Origin: Rhodopirellula sp.
Lineage (GTDB): Bacteria; Planctomycetota; Planctomycetia; Pirellulales; Pirellulaceae
Direction: 5' to 3'
Assembly: GCA_002690925.1 (NCBI GenBank)
Contig: NZGD01000090.1
Span: 1-64,000 of the forward strand
Length of the DNA stretch: 64,000 bases
Below, one piece after another: positions 7,893 through 17,384 of the stretch; the stretch's first letter is position 1; every line of letters begins with the position of its first letter. Below the pieces are notes generated by a model. It searched no databases. It was not told the DNA's origin and worked only from the letters and a program-made list of their open reading frames with translations. The position numbers and the translations under genes were made by a program.

Positions 7893-9683
7893 ATGAGGTT
7901 GTGTTGCTGCTTCATTCTTTTAAATCTGGCATCAGCCGCCAGTGGCGAATGGAAGGTGTCTCCTGAGGCCATGTTGACTCGGTGGGGCAAACAGGTAACT
8001 CCCCAGAATGCATGGCAGGAGTATCCACGCCCCCAGTTTCGGCGGGAAGAAAACTGGAAGAATCTGAATGGTTTGTGGCAGTATGGAGTCCACAAAAGCG
8101 ATCAGATTCCAAACGTCTATCAGGGCGATATTCTTGTGCCCTTTCCTTTGGAATCGGCACTCAGTGGTGTGCGGCGACTGCTCGCGCCTGATGAGACGTT
8201 GTGGTATCGACGGATGTTCCAACATCAGACACCCAAGGGGCATCGCACTCATTTGCATTTTGAGGCGGTCGATTATGAATGCACAGTTTATCTCAATGGG
8301 ATAAAAATCGGATCACACAAAGGCAGTAGCGATCCGTTTAAGTTTGACATCACAGACGCATTACAACCGGGTGATAACGATTTGGCTGTCAGTGTGACTG
8401 ATAAGACTGCGCCTTCTCAGACGTTGGGAAAGCAAGCACTGAATCCGAAAGGGATTTATTACACTCGCGTTTCCGGGATTTGGCAAACCGTCTGGTTGGA
8501 GGACGTTCCCGAGCGGCATTTCCGTATGGTGAAAATGAAGCCGAGGATTGCCGAAGGCACCCTGCGTGTGCTGCCAACACTGGAGGGGGAGCCGCTGAAG
8601 GCCGAACGCATCGTGATCACTGTTCGTGATGGTGACCGTGTGGTTGGTGTTGCTGATGCCGCTTTGAGTGTGCGGATACCCGAGGCAAAGTTGTGGTCTC
8701 CACGAAATCCGAGTCTCTATGAAATCACGATGGAGCTATTTGATGGCGAGGAACTGATTGATCGCGTCGATTCTTATGCAGCCATGCGGGAGATAGGAAC
8801 AGTGCGGGGACCAGGCGGGCAGATTCGCATGACTTTGAACGGTAAAGTGGTATTCCATTACGGTCCGTTAGATCAGGGTTGGTGGCCTGATGGTTTACTG
8901 ACACCTCCCAGTGATGCAGCAATGCGATTTGATGTTGATTACCTGAAGAAGTCCGGATTTAACATGATCCGAAAGCACATCAAAGTGGAATCGCGGCGTT
9001 ATTATGCTCATTGTGATCGAATTGGGATGATGGTTTGGCAAGACATGCCAAGCACTGGTGGGAGACCGTTTTGGAGCAAGTTGGCTCCAGATCCAGTAGA
9101 AGACGAATGGTCTGCAGAGCGACATGAGCAGTTCATCAAAGAATTGAAGTCGATGGTGGGGAGCCTGCGAAATCATCCCTCAATTGTGATGTGGGTCCCA
9201 TTCAACGAACGATGGGGTCAGCACGAGACGATTAGGATTGGTCAGTTGATGGAAAATCTTGACGTTACTCGTCTGGTGAACATTGCCAGTGGTGGGAACT
9301 TCTTTCCCGTTGGTGACGTCGTGGATCGGCATAATTATCCGGAGCCGATGTTTCCGTTCGAAGATCAACGATTCAATGATTACGTGAAGGTAGTGGGTGA
9401 GTTTGGTGGCCATGGCTTTGTGGTCCCTGGTCACCAATGGAACTCGGAAATGCGAAATTGGGGATATGGAGATCTGTCAGCGACAAAGAAGGATTACAGA
9501 GAACGCTACCGCCGGTCGTTTGAAGAACTCATGAAACTACGTCGCCGAGGTGTAGCGGCAGGTGTTTATACGCAGACCACTGATGTTGAGGGTGAGGTCA
9601 ACGGATTGATGACCTATGATCGAGAGGTTCAGAAAATGACAGCCGAAGAGTTGCGGGAATTACACGCACCGGCCCGTTTCTGA
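7893..9683 (+). CDS. secreted glycoside hydrolase family 2 protein
   Basis: This 596-residue protein has a short signal peptide (MRLCCCFILLNLASAASGE) and GH2 layout: a jelly-roll sugar-binding domain (LHFEAVDYECTVYLNG, residues about 120-150), an immunoglobulin-like domain, then a TIM barrel. The acid/base Glu is in WVPFNERWG (about residue 438) and the nucleophile candidate is in VGEFGGHGF (about 502). FNMIRKHIKVE is the usual GH2 strand with Arg/Lys-His. It is likely periplasmic, with beta-galactosidase, beta-glucuronidase or beta-mannosidase type activity; specificity cannot be told. It is followed by a convergent membrane-protein gene 70 nt away. Confidence 0.9.
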   Translation: MRLCCCFILLNLASAASGEWKVSPEAMLTRWGKQVTPQNAWQEYPRPQFRREENWKNLNGLWQYGVHKSDQIPNVYQGDILVPFPLESALSGVRRLLAPDETLWYRRMFQHQTPKGHRTHLHFEAVDYECTVYLNGIKIGSHKGSSDPFKFDITDALQPGDNDLAVSVTDKTAPSQTLGKQALNPKGIYYTRVSGIWQTVWLEDVPERHFRMVKMKPRIAEGTLRVLPTLEGEPLKAERIVITVRDGDRVVGVADAALSVRIPEAKLWSPRNPSLYEITMELFDGEELIDRVDSYAAMREIGTVRGPGGQIRMTLNGKVVFHYGPLDQGWWPDGLLTPPSDAAMRFDVDYLKKSGFNMIRKHIKVESRRYYAHCDRIGMMVWQDMPSTGGRPFWSKLAPDPVEDEWSAERHEQFIKELKSMVGSLRNHPSIVMWVPFNERWGQHETIRIGQLMENLDVTRLVNIASGGNFFPVGDVVDRHNYPEPMFPFEDQRFNDYVKVVGEFGGHGFVVPGHQWNSEMRNWGYGDLSATKKDYRERYRRSFEELMKLRRRGVAAGVYTQTTDVEGEVNGLMTYDREVQKMTAEELRELHAPARF

Positions 9684-9753
9684 TGGTCTTAGTTGAAAAT
9701 CCAATATCCGGGTCGCTGTAGGGATTCATTTGCTTTTGGATATTCTGGCCAAT

Positions 9754-12039
9754 TTAGGCCAAGCCCCATTGCCGTCGCAGGAACCACTCGGTTGACAGGG
9801 CTCCGGCAAAGATGCCGAATAGCAGCCAACCCGTGAAAGGACCGTCTCCAAGCCGAAACTTTTCAATCACGGGGGTTTCCGCCATGCTTCGACGTTCTTG
9901 GATGGTTGTGATCAGTTCATCGATGTTTTCCGGGAGAAAGGATGCACCGCCGTGGTTGGCGGTCAAATCCGCCAGCTGACTTAAATAGACTGGATCTGCG
10001 AGCGGTTGAGCTAATTCTCGGCTTTCATCCACCACCTGAAAGGCCAGTTCTTCCGGTGGCAAGGTGGTGTCGGGCGATTCCGCTCGCACTCGTAGCCGAT
10101 AAAAGCCAACCTCAAGTTCAGGAATGCGACCGCGGATCGCTTGAGTCATGCGGCTCGATTGTGAACTGCTGCTTTCGGTATTGATGTTCAGTGATGTTAT
10201 ATCACCATTGGAATCTACGATCTCCGCAATCAGCGGAGTGCGATCATCCTGTTCGTCTATCGCTTGCACTTCAGCACGAAATTCAGGTGGCTTATCTGTT
10301 GCGAATCTGCGTGCATCCATGCTGATCACGACTCGACTGTCAGCATTGTTTTCGCGTGAAAGCAACCATAAAACCAATTGTCGCCAAAAGCGGCGGTGTA
10401 CTTCGTCGCGACCATACCTCCACCATCGCCAGGTTGAGTCAAATGCAAGTGATGCTACTCGTCCGCTGCCATACTCTCCGATGATCATCAACGGATCACC
10501 CATCTTTGATTCCAGCAACACCTGAATGCCGGGGGCAACTTTAGGCCCTAAAAATCGGTTCGCTCCAAGCAAGTAAGGTAACTCGTTCCAAATCTTCGAG
10601 GGTGATTCACCCCCAAAATCAGTGATGGGATGAGAACGCGAAAGTTTGGGTGTGAGTTGGGTATCGATTTGGCTGCCAGCAGCTGGGTTACTGATGCCAC
10701 CCGGGGAACGAGCGCGACTAGAATCCATGCGGACAGGTATCACGCCAGTCAAAGGTGAGTCAGCATAACCACCGCCGCTATAGGCGAAAGAGCCACCAAG
10801 TGTTATCAGGCCAGCACCTTTTCCGATGCTATCTGCAAGCTGCTGCAGCTGTGCATTGCCCAGAGCATCGGCGTGTAAATCACCGATGATGTAGATGTCA
10901 TAGCGGCCTGGTTCAAAAGCACCATCCAGATCCACTGGCCAACGGCCAACGGTGTCATTAGGAATCCATTGATAATCCAGAGCAAGGTCCGGAAATCGTC
11001 GCAATGAGCGTCGCAAGAATGTCTGCTCGAGCCTTGGATTTCCTTCCAGATAAAGGATCCGTCCGCCCCCTGCACGTACCTCTACAAACGCGACTTGAGC
11101 GTTGTTCGTCGTGACCAGTTCTTTGTCCATCGGCACTGCTTCGGCCTTCAACCGGTAGGTTCCCGGTTGAGGAGTCAGAATTGGGATGTTGACTGAGGCG
11201 ACATCGGTTGCATTTGCTGGGACGATTTGTCGATTAGCGATTTCAGTGGTTTGTCCATCCGAGTCGATCCAAGTCAGTCGAACTGGGACATCGATGCCGG
11301 CCATCCCTCGCGTGGTCAGCTGAAACTTGACATCAAGTTCGTTACCCGCAAAGACCTGGTAGCTTTCTGGCAGTGATTCGATGGCAGCATCGCGTGAGGC
11401 TGATGCGCCACCGGCCGGTCCGATCGGGACCGTCCATAAAGGAACGCCAAGTGAGTTGAGTGTCTCGGCAACTCGCTGTGCTCCCGTGCCCTTTTGATCA
11501 GCTGTCTGGGTACCATCACCGACCAAGACGATCCCTGCCAGTGGTTTGCCTTCAGCTGCTTGCATGGCACCCAACGCTGCTGCAGAGATGTCAGTTGCTT
11601 GACCAGCGGGCAGTTCTGACTGAAGTGAATCTACAGCAGGAACAGCGATGATTCTTGTTTGGGAATCATAGGCCAGCAGCCGAACATCCAAGTCACCGTC
11701 TAATCCAAGAATGCTGCCAGCAAGACTTTTCCAAATTTCTATTTGTGTTTCCCAACGTGAATTTCCGTCGCCATCAGGCAGTGTCATGCTTCGAGAAGTA
11801 TCGACAGCGATGACCAAGGCAGCTTCCGTTAACTGGTTGTCCGTGCGGAAGAGTGCTGGCCGAAAGGCGGCAAGAAGTAGGGTGAAAGCTGCCAGCAGGC
11901 GAAGCGAGATCAGCCACCGTCGTCGGGTTGGGCTCTCGGTTGGAGGGGTAACGGCAAGAATCACTCCAACGGTAACCGCCGCAACTGCCATCGTTAGCAG
12001 CAGTGATCCGTAAATCGGTTCGAATGCGAAGGAGGTCAT
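9754..12039 (-). CDS. membrane protein with VWA and glutamine-amidotransferase-like domains
   Basis: This 761-residue protein has two N-terminal membrane segments (residues about 10-30 and 44-62) and one near the C-terminus (FTGWLLFGIFAGALSTEWFL). Between them are a von Willebrand A domain with the MIDAS motif DTSRS (about residue 80), beta-sandwich segments, and a PF07090-type amidotransferase-like domain (GRILYLEGNPRLEQTFLRR, then GLITLGGSFAYSGGGY). No catalytic Cys-His-Glu triad is obvious, so the domain may be structural. Such proteins are common in planctomycetes, often near MoxR and DUF58 genes, but here the upstream neighbour is a USP gene 51 nt away on the same strand. Function unknown. 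Confidence 0.85.
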   Translation of the reverse strand: MTSFAFEPIYGSLLLTMAVAAVTVGVILAVTPPTESPTRRRWLISLRLLAAFTLLLAAFRPALFRTDNQLTEAALVIAVDTSRSMTLPDGDGNSRWETQIEIWKSLAGSILGLDGDLDVRLLAYDSQTRIIAVPAVDSLQSELPAGQATDISAAALGAMQAAEGKPLAGIVLVGDGTQTADQKGTGAQRVAETLNSLGVPLWTVPIGPAGGASASRDAAIESLPESYQVFAGNELDVKFQLTTRGMAGIDVPVRLTWIDSDGQTTEIANRQIVPANATDVASVNIPILTPQPGTYRLKAEAVPMDKELVTTNNAQVAFVEVRAGGGRILYLEGNPRLEQTFLRRSLRRFPDLALDYQWIPNDTVGRWPVDLDGAFEPGRYDIYIIGDLHADALGNAQLQQLADSIGKGAGLITLGGSFAYSGGGYADSPLTGVIPVRMDSSRARSPGGISNPAAGSQIDTQLTPKLSRSHPITDFGGESPSKIWNELPYLLGANRFLGPKVAPGIQVLLESKMGDPLMIIGEYGSGRVASLAFDSTWRWWRYGRDEVHRRFWRQLVLWLLSRENNADSRVVISMDARRFATDKPPEFRAEVQAIDEQDDRTPLIAEIVDSNGDITSLNINTESSSSQSSRMTQAIRGRIPELEVGFYRLRVRAESPDTTLPPEELAFQVVDESRELAQPLADPVYLSQLADLTANHGGASFLPENIDELITTIQERRSMAETPVIEKFRLGDGPFTGWLLFGIFAGALSTEWFLRRQWGLA

Positions 12040-12090
12040 CAGGGAATTCTGGCGATTGGGATCGGGCGGTCGTGCGTGGTGGAGATTTAT

Positions 12091-13044
12091 TCAGCTGGTT
12101 TTGGGGACATGTCCCGAGACGATCAGAACGGGGTGGGGACTTCTGCGGATGCGATCCTGAACAAAACCCTGCCCGAATCGATCGTCGACTTCCAACGGTA
12201 ACACCATTAGCAGCTTTTTGGTTTCGTCCAGAGAGTTTGGTGGCGCGACTTCGCCCGCGATTGGATGCAATGCGTAGTTCATGCCAAGTGTCGTGGCTGT
12301 CTTTGCCATTGCACCATGGAGGGAATGATGGGTTTTGGTTAATGCGGCGCTGAATTTTTCGGCATCGATTTGAGCTTCAGGTTGAATTACTTCAATGATT
12401 GAGCGAATGTTTTCGAACTGTTCTTTTTCTAGAACAAGGTTCAGGGTGACATTGGCTGATTCTGCCGCCAAACCAAAACTCCACGCCGCTGCTCTCTCTT
12501 CGACTTCGCACTCACTGCCAACCACCATTTCGATGTGCTGAACACAATCGCGAAGTTGTTGGTCGTCCCGCCGCATCACAATCATTGGTGTGGGGCAACG
12601 TGACAACATGACGTCCATGACAGTCCCGGCGCTATCTATGCCAATATTTTCGAATGAGCGACCAAAGGGACTGGGGAGGATCAGCAGGTCGACGGAAAGT
12701 TCTTTGAGTGCAGCGAGGATCGCGTCGTAGGAATCACCATCCTGACGTTGAATTGGCCGTGCTCCGGATACTTCCGTCGCACGTGTGACTGCGAGGTCTT
12801 CGTCCTGTTCCGTTTTGCCATCTCGCGCGTCCAATACTAGCGTTTCTGTATTGAATTTTTCTCTCAGAAAGGTTGCGGACGCGAGTGTGTTGTCATCTTG
12901 TGATGAACCGTCCAGGACGACCAGAATACGTGAAGGTTTGATCGGGGTCAGCGAGGCTGCAGGCCCAACTTGTGCCTTTTCGAACATCCGCATCGACGCG
13001 TCGACCTCGCGATCCAGCTCATTAGCTTCTGAACCTGTGCTCAT
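12091..13044 (-). CDS. universal stress protein (two USP-like domains)
   Basis: This 317-residue cytoplasmic protein has a first UspA-like domain beginning SRILVVLDGSSQDDNTLASA and containing LLILPSPFGRSFENIGIDSAGTVMDVMLSRCPTPMIVMR, and a second, weaker repeat ending LLMVLPLEVDDRFGQGFVQDRIRRSPHPVLIVSGH. The nucleotide-binding G-x2-G-x9-G(S/T) loop is not clear in either half. The frame is open to 13269, but that stretch overlaps the permease gene and has no similarity, so the ATG at 13044 was chosen. It sits between the ion-transporter gene upstream (172 nt) and the VWA gene downstream (51 nt) in one direction. USP-transporter pairing suggests regulation of transport (inference). Confidence 0.82.
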   Translation of the reverse strand: MSTGSEANELDREVDASMRMFEKAQVGPAASLTPIKPSRILVVLDGSSQDDNTLASATFLREKFNTETLVLDARDGKTEQDEDLAVTRATEVSGARPIQRQDGDSYDAILAALKELSVDLLILPSPFGRSFENIGIDSAGTVMDVMLSRCPTPMIVMRRDDQQLRDCVQHIEMVVGSECEVEERAAAWSFGLAAESANVTLNLVLEKEQFENIRSIIEVIQPEAQIDAEKFSAALTKTHHSLHGAMAKTATTLGMNYALHPIAGEVAPPNSLDETKKLLMVLPLEVDDRFGQGFVQDRIRRSPHPVLIVSGHVPKTS

Positions 13045-13216
13045 GTTTTCCGCTTTCAACTTTCCCGCATCAGGCAGGATAAATGGTGACCGATCTGATT
13101 TTAACTCAATAATAAACGTCTGAGTGCGCTGAAATGACACTGTCTGTTTGTCACACTGCTGTGTGACTTCTGTTTGGGATTCGCGTATTTTTTCGAGGTC
13201 GAATTCAATCGAGACT

Positions 13217-14641
13217 TCAGTGGGCAGTAAGAGTTGGAATCCAGCCTTCGTGATACACGAAGCCGACATATAGGATGGCCCCGATCACTTGAAACAACAT
13301 GATCATGCCACCCAGCTTTAGGAACATGCCCCAGCCCACTGTCTCGTTGGCTTCGCGTTTCAGCGCGTAGATTGCAATCACACATGAAATGGATCCGATG
13401 GGCGTTCCATTGCCGCCAAGATTGCAGCAGATGATCAAAGTCCACCACAGCGGTTCGGCAGGAACACCGTTACCTGAGATGTCACGGACAATTGGGATCA
13501 GGGTCGCTGCCACAGGAATATTATCGACGATGGAGCTGGCCACAGCAGAAAATATTCCCAACAAGGGAAGCAGAAGTGACATTTCATTGTCGGACAACGC
13601 GATCACTTGCTGGGCAACCCATGCCAACGCGCCAGTTTGTTTTACGCATCCAATGATGATGAACAGACCCATGAAGAACATGATGACAGTCCAATTCACT
13701 TTTTGGATTGCATCCTCCACACCTTTTCCAGCAAACAGCAAAGCTGCTGTTGCACCAACCATGGCGATGAAGTCCATCCCGACGCCTAACTGTTGTGCAA
13801 ACACAAAACCCAACACGGTTGCCATCAGGATGATTGCACTACGTAATAGCACCTTTCGATTTTCCACCATCGCCCATGGATCGAACGTCTCTATTTGCTC
13901 GCGTAGCAGTGCCTGCTCTTCGGCAGTTTGTTTCCAAGGTAGATCTTTGCGAAAGAAAAATCGCAGACCGACGACTGCAATGATCAGACTGATCAAAGCA
14001 TAGGGAAGCGAGATTTGGATGAATTGAGAGTAAGGGATCCCCGCGGCGGTTCCAATCATGATGTTGGGCAGGCCGCTGGCAAAGGTCGCAATCGCGCCAC
14101 TGTTAGCGCAGATCGCGACGCTCAGGAGGAATGGCACCGGCTTGTAGTTCAGTGACCGGCAGATCACCAAGACCAGCGAACTGAGGATCAGCATGGCGGG
14201 AACAATGGTCAGGACTGCCACAAACAGGAACGTGACGCCGCAAAGAGTTAGAAACAGAGTTGATGCTCTACCACCAGTGAAACGCACGATCCACATGCTC
14301 AGGAAATGAAATAAGCCACTTTTCCCGATGACATCCACCAGAATACCCGTGCCGATGATGACCCCAAAGATGTTGAGGTCCTCCTCAAGCATTTCGTAGA
14401 TCTTTTCGTATTCGAATAACCCGAGCGCGAGTGACAGGCCGATCAGAACGACCGCTCCGCACAACGCAGCGACGGTCTTGTGCATCGGTTCAATCGCTAC
14501 CCCGACATAGGTGGCGAGCATGATCGCTGCAAAGAGCAACATGATCCATGGCGAAGATGGGGTGATTGAGGCCCCGTCAACACTGGAAGCGAGTAAGGGT
14601 AGTGACCCAAGGAATGAGTGCAGACACAGTGCGGACATCAA
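13217..14641 (-). CDS. SLC13/ArsB-NhaD superfamily ion transporter
   Basis: This 474-residue polytopic membrane protein has about 11-12 hydrophobic segments and is of the ion-transporter superfamily. The repeated re-entrant-loop signatures are SVAICANSGAIATFASGLPNIMIG in the first half and ICCNLGGNGTPIGSISCVIA in the second, each with the Asn/Gly/Pro pattern that binds Na+ and substrate. The family includes Na+/H+ antiporters (NhaD), arsenite pumps and dicarboxylate carriers; substrate cannot be assigned. The tandem USP protein is encoded downstream in the same direction and the DNA glycosylase gene lies 158 nt upstream. Confidence 0.87.
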   Translation of the reverse strand: MMSALCLHSFLGSLPLLASSVDGASITPSSPWIMLLFAAIMLATYVGVAIEPMHKTVAALCGAVVLIGLSLALGLFEYEKIYEMLEEDLNIFGVIIGTGILVDVIGKSGLFHFLSMWIVRFTGGRASTLFLTLCGVTFLFVAVLTIVPAMLILSSLVLVICRSLNYKPVPFLLSVAICANSGAIATFASGLPNIMIGTAAGIPYSQFIQISLPYALISLIIAVVGLRFFFRKDLPWKQTAEEQALLREQIETFDPWAMVENRKVLLRSAIILMATVLGFVFAQQLGVGMDFIAMVGATAALLFAGKGVEDAIQKVNWTVIMFFMGLFIIIGCVKQTGALAWVAQQVIALSDNEMSLLLPLLGIFSAVASSIVDNIPVAATLIPIVRDISGNGVPAEPLWWTLIICCNLGGNGTPIGSISCVIAIYALKREANETVGWGMFLKLGGMIMLFQVIGAILYVGFVYHEGWIPTLTAH

Positions 14642-14799
14642 AGGCCTTCAAACACTTGGTAGGACGAATTCGATGTTTTTCGAGTTACCAAGGCTAGCGC
14701 GTCTGTGCGAATTCAACAATCCCCGTCTGGAAATCGCATCCCATCAGCAGTGCTTCGGGTGTGGTTGGATGGACCTGTTCGGAGCCACTCCACCCTGCC

Positions 14800-15594
14800 C
14801 TAGCACCTGCAGGACTGGCAATGCTTGCAAAGATAAAGTCGTCTCGCTGCGACCTCGACTGTGGAGATCGGGTGATTGCATTGGGGGCATTCCGTTTGGC
14901 CATAGACCCTGAATCGTTGGTTCTCAGGGATTTTCGCCAGCGGCATTCCAGCTTCCCCTGCCGTTACAGCGATGATTTTTCCGTATCTCAAACCGACCAT
15001 CATCATCCGCTTGAGTGACTTCCACAGCAGGTCGAACGAATCCTGCGAGAGATCTGATCCCGCAATGTGAGGGTCAAGGCCCGCCTCAAACAGAATTTCA
15101 GCTCGGAAGATGTTGCCAACTCCGGCAACGACTGATTGGTCGAGTAGCAACGCGCCGATGGGTTTCCCGCTTCTCCTGATGTTTTTCCAAACATCCGACT
15201 TTTTGCCTCCTGCCAACGGATCCGGTCCAAGCCGTTCCATCACTTCCTGCCGTAACTCAGAGTCAATTACTCGACAAGTCGTTGGGCCAGAGAGGTCGAG
15301 ACTGGCATGCGATCCGACCATCCTCATTCGGATTTGTCCGACAGGTTTCGGGGGTGGTGTTTCACGTTGACGAAATTTCCCGTAGCGTCCCAGGTGAACG
15401 TGAACGATCGCGTCACCCTCAAACTCGTAGAAGAGATGTTTCCCAGCAGCTCGCACAGATTCAAGGCACCTGCCGCTGACCTGGCGTGCATCGGCGCGGA
15501 ACCGTCCCTGCGGGCTGGTTACTTTCAGTGCATCTCTGCCCAACAAATCGTAATGCTCACGGGCTAAAAAGTGCGTTTTGTGTCCTTCGGGCAT
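14800..15594 (-). CDS. Fpg/Nei family DNA glycosylase (endonuclease VIII-like)
   Basis: This 264-residue base-excision repair enzyme has an N-terminus MPEGHKTHFLA with catalytic Pro2 and Glu3. The H2TH segment LLLDQSVVAGVGNIFRAEILFEAGL and a C-terminal zinc finger (CPQC ... CKHC, about residues 237-261) are intact, with the Arg in AARRLYLC likely serving as the damage-binding Arg. MPEGH rather than MPELPE points to the Nei/Nei2 branch that removes oxidised pyrimidines, rather than MutM (family knowledge). There is a short Cys-rich tail (CQSCRC). It is probably transcribed alone. Confidence 0.9.
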   Translation of the reverse strand: MPEGHKTHFLAREHYDLLGRDALKVTSPQGRFRADARQVSGRCLESVRAAGKHLFYEFEGDAIVHVHLGRYGKFRQRETPPPKPVGQIRMRMVGSHASLDLSGPTTCRVIDSELRQEVMERLGPDPLAGGKKSDVWKNIRRSGKPIGALLLDQSVVAGVGNIFRAEILFEAGLDPHIAGSDLSQDSFDLLWKSLKRMMMVGLRYGKIIAVTAGEAGMPLAKIPENQRFRVYGQTECPQCNHPISTVEVAARRLYLCKHCQSCRC

Positions 15595-15821
15595 CTTGTC
15601 GGGTTCAGCGGTGTCAGGAGAGTTGCGGATTCAGCTGATTATCTGCACGCGTCAACTGTCTCAGCGTTTTGCTGGACGTCGGATTCGAAGGCAGTGGCTG
15701 CGTGTCATGCGTTGGCTGCCTGTGTTTGCAGAAGTTGGCAGCCATTATCCAGCACACTGGTGATGATGGGATTTAGCTTGTCGTGGCTGCGATGCTGAAA
15801 ATTGTGAATGCAGTCTTAACG

Positions 15822-16535
15822 CTAGTCTTTATCCACTTTCGCGGGCTGGCCAGGCCGGTTGATCATCCGCGCTAGGCGCTGTTGTAATTCACTCCGTAAT
15901 GGTTCGGCTGCAATCGAGATTGCGAGGCGATAATTTGCTCTCGCCATGCGTTTGTTCCCAGAAGCCTCGCCCTGTTCCGCACGCTGAAGATACTGGGCAA
16001 GCTTGCCTTGATATCTCTTGGCTTGAGACTGCCGGAGGTTGGACATTTGCTGCTGGCCGGTTTCTGCCAACGCCTGCTGAGACTGGGCTAGCGGAGACGT
16101 GGCTGCGGCGTAGTTTCCAACGACTGGGGTGATGCCAGTCACGAATGGCTGGAGTACACCTGAAGAGATACTTCCTGGATATCCATTCATGGTGGTCAAC
16201 GAGGGGGTTGTACTGCTGAAAGATCTTGTGCTTCCCTGAGAAAAATTGAAGCCCAGGTGGCCACGCACACCACCACCGGCAAATCCAATTCCACCCCAGA
16301 GTCCGCCGGCAACAGCTGTGCCACCAGCCATTCCACCGAAGGGTGGTAACGGAGATCCGCCAGAATTTGCGAACCAGTTTTTGCCGCGTAATGACCAGTT
16401 GATGCTGTTGTTTTCAAAAAAACTGCTACTACTGGTCTGGTACGGCACAGATGTCGTCACCATTTGCCCACAACAATGGTTGGCTGCTAACGAGCAGATG
16501 AGGGCGACGATCCATGAGCAAGCAATTCGAGACAT
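15822..16535 (-). CDS. secreted hypothetical protein, Gly-rich with helical C-terminus
   Basis: I do not recognise this 237-residue protein. It has a signal peptide (MSRIACSWIVALICSLAANHCCGQ), a Ser-rich then Gly-rich middle (PPFGGMAGGTAVAGGLWGG, residues about 64-85), and a Gln/Ala-rich helical C-terminal third that looks like a TPR-like helical hairpin (YLQRAEQGEASGNKRMARANYRLA). Layouts like this are frequent among planctomycete exported proteins of unknown role. It diverges from rnhA. Start and frame are supported by the signal peptide and by the shared direction with the glycosylase gene. Confidence 0.7.
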   Translation of the reverse strand: MSRIACSWIVALICSLAANHCCGQMVTTSVPYQTSSSSFFENNSINWSLRGKNWFANSGGSPLPPFGGMAGGTAVAGGLWGGIGFAGGGVRGHLGFNFSQGSTRSFSSTTPSLTTMNGYPGSISSGVLQPFVTGITPVVGNYAAATSPLAQSQQALAETGQQQMSNLRQSQAKRYQGKLAQYLQRAEQGEASGNKRMARANYRLAISIAAEPLRSELQQRLARMINRPGQPAKVDKD

Positions 16536-16788
16536 TGCAGAATTCTCCGGGAGTGAGTTCCTGCATTGTACGGATTTGTGATCATACAGGCCAATGGAAT
16601 CCCTGCGAGAGAATGCTTGGCGGTGGCCCCACGAATCGATGAGCCAAGACGTTGGCGGTGTTCTGATCGTTCTCTAAGGATTAAGTTGCACGCCAGGCTG
16701 GTCGCAGACGCTAGCCCAATTTTATGGCTGCAACGCGTTGCCCAAGATTGCCGTCACAGAGCCACTCATCATCACGAAGTCACATTCC

Positions 16789-17247
16789 ATGAAGCAAGTC
16801 AGTCTCTATACCGATGGTGCCTGCAGTGGCAATCCAGGCCCGGGGGGGTGGGCCTTCATTTTGCGTTGTAATAAGACGGAAAAGGAACTTGAACGCAGTG
16901 ATGGAGAACCAGAATCTACCAATAACAAGATGGAGTTGACGGCAGTGATTCGAGGTTTGCAAGCCTTGAACGAGCCGTGTGAGGTGACCCTTTACGCGGA
17001 TAGCAGTTACGTGCTTCAGGGGATGAGTAGTTGGATGGCTGGGTGGAAAAAGAGGGGCTGGAAACGCAAAGATGGTTCCAAGCTTGTACCGGTTAAAAAT
17101 GTCGAATTATGGCAACAGTTGGACGCATTGATGGGGCAGCACACGGTTCATTACCAGCATGTCAAAGGTCATGCCGGGCATCTTGAGAACGAGCGTTGTG
17201 ATGAGTTGGCGGTGGCTGCTTACCAGAAGTATCTGGAAAAGCGATAA
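16789..17247 (+). CDS. rnhA: ribonuclease HI
   Basis: This 152-residue enzyme degrades the RNA strand of RNA-DNA hybrids. The carboxylate tetrad is visible: Asp in [17 protein letters not shown], Glu in [13 protein letters not shown], Asp in [12 protein letters not shown], and Asp in ENERCDELA, plus the HVKGHAGH loop His. The basic handle region [16 protein letters not shown] matches the E. coli type, whose length (155 aa) it shares. The ATG at 16789 fits; the frame's extension to 16738 is unlike the family. gyrB follows 137 nt downstream. Confidence 0.96.
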   Translation: MKQVSLYTDGACSGNPGPGGWAFILRCNKTEKELERSDGEPESTNNKMELTAVIRGLQALNEPCEVTLYADSSYVLQGMSSWMAGWKKRGWKRKDGSKLVPVKNVELWQQLDALMGQHTVHYQHVKGHAGHLENERCDELAVAAYQKYLEKR

Positions 17248-17384
17248 ATAGCGGTTTTTATCCATGTTTTGTAGTGGTGTTTGGGCTGATCCCCAATCGC
17301 GGGATGCAGCGATAAACGCTAGAATTTGAGCCTCGCACGACGGTGTGCGGACACCCTCATTCAACCTCTTTTCTGCAGGTCTTC

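Noticed and set aside
15571-15798. Plus-strand 75-codon frame between the DNA glycosylase and the secreted protein
   Set aside because: It starts inside the glycosylase gene on the opposite strand and has no recognisable family or conserved pattern.
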